The notes beneath the pieces are model-generated. The model saw only the letters and a program-made list of their open reading frames with translations. It did no database searches and was not told the DNA's origin. The position numbers and the translations under genes were made by a program. 64,000 nucleotides of DNA. Origin: CAWVSB01 sp036960375. GTDB taxonomy: Bacteria > Pseudomonadota > Gammaproteobacteria > Pseudomonadales > CAWVSB01. This document shows, in pieces, positions 59,957-64,000 of this stretch (position 1 is the stretch's first letter; each line of letters opens with the position of its first letter). The DNA is taken from NCBI GenBank assembly GCA_036960375.1, contig JBALVY010000009.1, positions 1 to 64,000 on the forward strand, read 5' to 3'.

Positions 59957-60927
59957 ACAGAAGACTTCATGTTTGTTTGATTTCGCAACGCAGTGATCTC
60001 CGCCATAATCGATACTGCGATTTCTATCGGCGTTTTACTTCCGATAGACAAACCTACCGGGGCGTGTAGATTCTGCAGTCGCGATGTAGTCATGCCGCTG
60101 TCGAGCAACCGCTTACGCCGCTTTTCGCTAGTACGCATAGAACCCAGAGAACCGACATAAAATGCGTCGGTCTCCAAACCGGTAGCAACGGCCAGGTCGT
60201 CTATTGCTGTATTGTGTGTTAGAGAAATTACAACACTATGTGGATCACTGGCATATTGACGAATTATTTCGTCGGGCATGCCAAATATCGCCTCAATTTC
60301 CGGTAAAGACCATTGATCAATCAAGTCAGGCCTGGGGTCACAAACCAGAACACGATAATCCATCGCTACTGCCAACTCTGCTACCGTTTTGGACAGTTGC
60401 CCTGCTCCAACTAATAACATCAGGTATTGCGGACCAAAACATTGAATGACATTTTTGCCGCTGACTTTAAACGCGCGATAGTGGGAGACCGGTTCTAGCC
60501 GGCTTTCGTTAGTATCGAGACTGGATAGGCGTAATATACACAGCCGTTTATCAATAGCCGTTAACATCATCGCTATTTTTTCTATTTCTTCATCGACCGC
60601 AGGAATCTTTTGAACCAGTACTTGCAGACGCCCACCACAGGGAAGCCCTAAACGCTCATTTTCTTCTGCCGACACACCGTAGTCCAGTAACGAGGGTGAG
60701 TCTTCGGTAAACTCGCTCTGAACACTTCGTGCCGCTATATCCTCTTCGATGCAGCCACCAGATAAAGTGCCGATGAGCCCACCAAGCGTGTTAAACGCCA
60801 TTAGAGAACCTACCGGCCTGGGCGAAGATCCTACAGTTGAAATAATCGTGCATAACCAGCAATCGATATCCGACGCCAGCCATTGATGTAACTGTCGTAA
60901 AACTGCCTCATTCATGGATTGCATCAT
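59953..60927 (-). CDS. XdhC/CoxI-family molybdenum hydroxylase maturation protein
   Basis: This 324-residue protein has the XdhC N-terminal domain (ISTVGSSPRPVGSLMAF; GTLSGGCIEEDIA; GLPCGGRLQVLV) and a C-terminal Rossmann domain (LLVGAGQLSKTVAELAVAMDYRVLVCDPR; HNTAIDDLA; YVGSLGSMRTSEKRRKRL). XdhC proteins protect and sulfurate Mo cofactor for xanthine/CO dehydrogenase-type enzymes. The target enzyme is not encoded here. Confidence 0.92.
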   Translation of the reverse strand: MMQSMNEAVLRQLHQWLASDIDCWLCTIISTVGSSPRPVGSLMAFNTLGGLIGTLSGGCIEEDIAARSVQSEFTEDSPSLLDYGVSAEENERLGLPCGGRLQVLVQKIPAVDEEIEKIAMMLTAIDKRLCILRLSSLDTNESRLEPVSHYRAFKVSGKNVIQCFGPQYLMLLVGAGQLSKTVAELAVAMDYRVLVCDPRPDLIDQWSLPEIEAIFGMPDEIIRQYASDPHSVVISLTHNTAIDDLAVATGLETDAFYVGSLGSMRTSEKRRKRLLDSGMTTSRLQNLHAPVGLSIGSKTPIEIAVSIMAEITALRNQTNMKSSV

Positions 60928-61028
60928 AGATCTTTACCTGGAAAAACATTCCCGCCGATCTTAAGACCACCGGCTAATAATAACAATCCAAATGATTTAT
61001 AAATACCGACAACGCTAGCTCAAATAAT

Positions 61029-61967
61029 CTAAGGCTCCAGCACCACCTTAATCGCGCCCGCCTTGCGATCTGCGGCAATGGCAAAGGCTTCTACAGCAGA
61101 ATCCAAAGGTAGCCGGTGTGTTATCAATATTTCTGCCAGCTCAGGCCGTTGCGACAATAACTGCGCCGCCATTTCCACATCACGTACCAAACCGGTACGC
61201 CCGTATAATGTGGCAGCAAATATTTTCAGATTTTTTAAACCCACTTCAAAAGCCGGCAGCATGACGCCGTCCCAATAGGTTGCCAGCAACAAAATAGTGC
61301 CGCCCGGCTTACACAGACGCGCGGCTTGTTTCAATGCTTTTGAGTTGCCCGCACATTCGATTACTACATCATACTCACCGTCAAACTCCAGCTCGGCGCC
61401 CAAACGCTGAGCTGCTTCTTTCTGTGCATCGTGGCGGGCACTGATGGCAACAGTATTAACGTGGGGGGTCAGCACTGCAGTCGCGGCCAAACCTACGGAG
61501 CCCGCGCCTATAATGGCTACACGGCTTTGAGGCGTTAACTGCAGCATACGAATACCGTGCGCCGCTACCGCCAAAGGTTCTACAAGACAGGCATCTGCGG
61601 CACTCACATTATTCGGCAGGATTACAATACTGCGCTCGGGAACGATAATTTCCTCCGCCATGCCACCATCGTGAGCAAGACCATAAACCATACCTGGGCC
61701 CAGACGACACAGGTAATAGTCGCCCAATACACACATATCGCAATGACCACATGGCCCGATAGGCTCTATGGCTACAGCGCGACCATCTGCCAATGTGCCA
61801 GCCACCTCATGTCCGAGTGTTGCGGTCAGCTCAAAGCCGGCATCAATCATGTGTAGATCGGAACTGCAAATACCCGCGGAATGGACCTTCACCTTCACAC
61901 CGTCGCCGCTGGGTGCTGGCACATCGACAACGTGAACATGTTTATCACAACAGCGTACTGCCTTCAT
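61029..61967 (-). CDS. Zinc-dependent alcohol dehydrogenase family protein
   Basis: This 312-residue medium-chain dehydrogenase has catalytic-zinc elements (GICSSDLH; GHEVAG near 53), the four-cysteine structural zinc lobe (CGHCDMCVLGDYYLC near 74-88) and the Rossmann VAIIGAGSVGLAATAVL near 150. It is somewhat shorter than the usual 340-350 residues. It follows the SDR gene by 98 bases on the same strand. The substrate is unknown. Confidence 0.9.
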   Translation of the reverse strand: MKAVRCCDKHVHVVDVPAPSGDGVKVKVHSAGICSSDLHMIDAGFELTATLGHEVAGTLADGRAVAIEPIGPCGHCDMCVLGDYYLCRLGPGMVYGLAHDGGMAEEIIVPERSIVILPNNVSAADACLVEPLAVAAHGIRMLQLTPQSRVAIIGAGSVGLAATAVLTPHVNTVAISARHDAQKEAAQRLGAELEFDGEYDVVIECAGNSKALKQAARLCKPGGTILLLATYWDGVMLPAFEVGLKNLKIFAATLYGRTGLVRDVEMAAQLLSQRPELAEILITHRLPLDSAVEAFAIAADRKAGAIKVVLEP

Positions 61968-62065
61968 CGTTTACCCTTCCCTGTTGGTCGATTTTCTCTT
62001 GCGGCATCTTCGTTCATTAATTGGTAGTCCAATTTAAGGTCTACAGCCGCAGCATGGTCGCGGGA

Positions 62066-62818
62066 TCATCCGACGGTCTTACCCTGATCTACGGTATAAA
62101 CCGCGCCGTGAATCGCTGCCGCCTTATCAGATGCCAAAAACGCGATCACTTCTGCCACTTCTGTGGGGTTCATCATGCCGCGCAAAGCCGCCGAGCGCAT
62201 TAATAATTCGAAGTCGATGTCTTCGGGTAGCTGTAAATTGGTAATTTGTGGTGTTTCCATTCCGCCTGGGCATACCGCATTCACTCGTAGGTCTGAACGG
62301 GTATATTCCAACGCCAGAGATTTGGTTAAACCCAGTAAACCGTGTTTTGCCGCACAGTAACCAGCAGAATACGACTGCCCCTGCAGACCTGCTATAGAAG
62401 CCACATTAACGATGTTGCCTTTGCTGCTAAGCAAATGCGGTATAGCAGCCTGGCTAAGAAAAAATGGGCCACTCAAATTGACCGCCAGATCCTGCTCCCA
62501 CTCTGCCACGCTGACATCAGCGGTGTGTCGCATCTGGTGTGCGCCAGCGATATTGACTAATACATCTAATTGACCTAATTTATCGACACATTCAGCAATA
62601 GCTTTTACACACGATTGCGGGTCGCTGACATCGAAGGCCACACATTCTGCAGCAACGCCTATGGCACGTACCGCATCCCGGTTTTTTTCCAGCCTGGACA
62701 TATCACGCCCTGCCAGCATTATTCTCGCACCCTGCTCTGCCATCACCAATGCACATGCTTCGCCCAGCCCGGAAGAAGCTCCAGTAATAAAAACGACCTT
62801 GTCACCCAGCTCATTCAT
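62066..62818 (-). CDS. Short-chain dehydrogenase/reductase
   Basis: This 250-residue SDR has TGASSGLG near 10, NIAGAH (NNAG-like) near 86, active-site Ser in VNVASIAG near 138 and YCAAKHG (Tyr/Lys) near 152-156. ATG 62833 also opens the frame, but ATG 62818 has AGGTG 5 bases upstream. It follows the enoyl-CoA hydratase gene by 34 bases and is likely cotranscribed. Confidence 0.9.
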   Translation of the reverse strand: MNELGDKVVFITGASSGLGEACALVMAEQGARIMLAGRDMSRLEKNRDAVRAIGVAAECVAFDVSDPQSCVKAIAECVDKLGQLDVLVNIAGAHQMRHTADVSVAEWEQDLAVNLSGPFFLSQAAIPHLLSSKGNIVNVASIAGLQGQSYSAGYCAAKHGLLGLTKSLALEYTRSDLRVNAVCPGGMETPQITNLQLPEDIDFELLMRSAALRGMMNPTEVAEVIAFLASDKAAAIHGAVYTVDQGKTVG

Positions 62819-62852
62819 AATGTCACCTGTCATCTATTGAAAGACTGTTGCC

Positions 62853-63665
62853 CTATTCGGGGTCTGTAAATGCTGGCTCTCGTGATTCAAAGCCTGACAT
62901 GATTGCTTCAATTTGATTGGCGGTGCCGATCAATTTCCTCGAGCAATCCGATTCAGCAATAAGACCTTCTCGTGTATCGCAAAACATTGAATCATTTAAC
63001 AGTCTTTTGGCAGATCGCACAGCATCCGGATTGCGACCTGCAATGACTCTTGCCATCGATAAAGCCTCTTCTCTCGGTGTGTCGCTTAATACTGTAGCCA
63101 AACCGTATTCATAGGCCTGCTGGCCGGTAAATTTACGACCGGTTAAAATCAGTTCTTTAATCCGATCAAGCCTGACAATGTGTCGCAGCGATTGTGTCGC
63201 CGACATATCGGGTAACAAACCAAAAGTAATTTCAACAAAGCCCAGCTTTGCATTAGGCGCCACAACTCTAATATCTGCTCCCAGCGCAAGATTAAGCCCG
63301 CCACCCATGGCCCCGCCATGAATTGCAGCAATAACCGGTATGTCCATCTCCTGCCAGGCCCAACCCAGCTGCTGCACACGATTGGCGCCAGCGGGGCTAA
63401 TATCGTCATAGGCTGACGCGGCACTGTCGGCGGTCAAGTCGCCGCTGATCATATCGCCAAAACTTGCCATATCCAGACCAGCACAAAAGCCCTTTCCCTC
63501 ACCCGACAAAACGACGGCACGGATACTCTTATCAGCTTTAATCTGTTTGGCCACAGACAGTAGACCGTCCATTACCTCGCCATCAATCGCGTTACGTTTG
63601 TCCGGGCGATTAATACGCACGTCGGCGACGCCATTGATATTCTCTATTGTGACTGCATCTGACAT
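62853..63665 (-). CDS. Enoyl-CoA hydratase/isomerase (crotonase) family protein
   Basis: This 270-residue crotonase has NRPDKRNAIDGEVMDGL, the oxyanion-hole segments LSGEGKGFCAGLDMASF near 55 and AAIHGGAMGGGLNLALGADIRV near 115, and FVEITFGLLPDMSATQSL. Asp at the LLPDM position rather than the two-Glu arrangement leaves the reaction open (hydratase, isomerase or other). It is first of the minus-strand group and divergent from a TetR gene, which probably regulates it. Confidence 0.92.
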   Translation of the reverse strand: MSDAVTIENINGVADVRINRPDKRNAIDGEVMDGLLSVAKQIKADKSIRAVVLSGEGKGFCAGLDMASFGDMISGDLTADSAASAYDDISPAGANRVQQLGWAWQEMDIPVIAAIHGGAMGGGLNLALGADIRVVAPNAKLGFVEITFGLLPDMSATQSLRHIVRLDRIKELILTGRKFTGQQAYEYGLATVLSDTPREEALSMARVIAGRNPDAVRSAKRLLNDSMFCDTREGLIAESDCSRKLIGTANQIEAIMSGFESREPAFTDPE

Positions 63666-63779
63666 AGCTTCTCGGGCTCCAGTTTATACTTGTGAACGTT
63701 ACTTACATTATGATACGTTATTGGCACTACTGTCTCATTACAATCGATTTATGGACAGTTGAAAACCTGCGAGAAGTAC

Positions 63780-64000
63780 ATGCAAAGCATTGCCAATACA
63801 GATCAACGTCGCGCCAGAAGCGAGCGCACCCGTGAAAAGCTGCTCGATGCTGCCATGCTTTGTTATAAAGATAGAGGCATTAATAACACTGCCATGGACA
63901 ATGTGGCGCAACAGGCCGGGGTGGGCCGTGCCACGCTATATCGTCACTTTAATAACCAAGAGGCGCTGCTCACCGAAGTCATGACGCGCAATGTTCAAGA
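63780..64000 (+). CDS. TetR-family transcriptional regulator, N-terminal part
   Basis: Starting at ATG 63780, the first 73 residues are present before the window ends. They contain the TetR helix-turn-helix: RTREKLLDAAMLCYKDRGINNTAMDNVAQQAGVGRATLYRHFNNQEALL, residues 18-66. It is divergent from the crotonase-SDR genes. The 114-base intergenic region has two ACGTTA direct repeats (63696 and 63715) as weak operator candidates. Confidence 0.93.
   Translation, partial: MQSIANTDQRRARSERTREKLLDAAMLCYKDRGINNTAMDNVAQQAGVGRATLYRHFNNQEALLTEVMTRNVQ

Noticed and set aside
63696..63720. ACGTTA direct repeats as a TetR operator
   Set aside because: TetR operators are normally inverted repeats; two six-base direct repeats in a 114-base gap are weak evidence, so they are mentioned only in the gene entry.
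1..64000. Genomic island, prophage, insertion sequence, CRISPR array, tRNA or rRNA
   Set aside because: None was recognised: no transposase, integrase, repeat-spacer series or tRNA-like cloverleaf was seen, and composition looks even across the window.

Overview
This window reads as chromosome of an aerobic, heterotrophic, probably marine gammaproteobacterium. Codon use is even throughout and I saw no rRNA, tRNA, CRISPR array, transposase or phage gene. Beta-oxidation genes, a WS/DGAT acyltransferase, a TonB-dependent receptor, a Na+-coupled amino-acid symporter, GTP-type PEP carboxykinase and PaaX-, AraC- and LysR-type regulators together suggest a Cellvibrionales/Spongiibacteraceae-like host. 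That placement is inference from gene content only.

Region 1 (1-24.8 kb) is catabolic. A minus-strand operon (5396 down to 1) carries the meta-cleavage route of 3-hydroxyanthranilate, the lower kynurenine pathway: aminomuconic semialdehyde dehydrogenase, oxalocrotonate decarboxylase, aminomuconate deaminase, 3-hydroxyanthranilate dioxygenase, ACMS decarboxylase, oxopentenoate hydratase and the start of acetaldehyde dehydrogenase. A divergent LysR gene sits beside it. Further right are an aldehyde dehydrogenase with a ThDP 2-oxo-acid decarboxylase-like enzyme, a TonB receptor, an NSS-family symporter and kynureninase. Next come an unassigned operon (FAA hydrolase, ABC importer, VOC dioxygenase-like protein, alpha/beta hydrolase), a TSUP exporter, an aspartate dehydrogenase-like gene with a second VOC gene, and an LVIVD-repeat lipoprotein.

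The most interesting observation is a shared dyad, GCTATA-N10-TATAGC. It occurs exactly or with one change upstream of the 3-hydroxyanthranilate operon/LysR gene, the TonB receptor, kynureninase-symporter, the FAA hydrolase-ABC operon and the exporter/aspartate dehydrogenase pair. An N9 variant precedes the LVIVD gene. I did not see it in the gaps around the housekeeping genes to the right. It suggests one regulon that joins the kynurenine route to the unassigned uptake and ring-cleavage operon.

Region 2 (24.8-34.5 kb) holds pckG, a membrane diguanylate cyclase, a PaaX-like regulator with a Rieske oxygenase, a 32-residue lysine-rich protein, a cold-shock protein, a small conserved protein and an octaheme cytochrome with TPR repeats. 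Region 3 (34.6-41.0 kb) is a complete MoxR-DUF58-DUF4381-BatA-BatB-BatD operon. Region 4 (41.2-51.6 kb) has an MFS/F420-type reductase-like/flavin oxidoreductase operon facing a beta-oxidation operon with its own divergent AraC-type regulator. Region 5 (51.6-64 kb) contains lipA, an LRAT-like protein, a membrane protein, an amidohydrolase, a second TSUP protein, a small cytochrome c, WS/DGAT, MocA- and XdhC-like molybdenum-enzyme helpers, an alcohol dehydrogenase, an SDR, an enoyl-CoA hydratase and the start of a TetR regulator.
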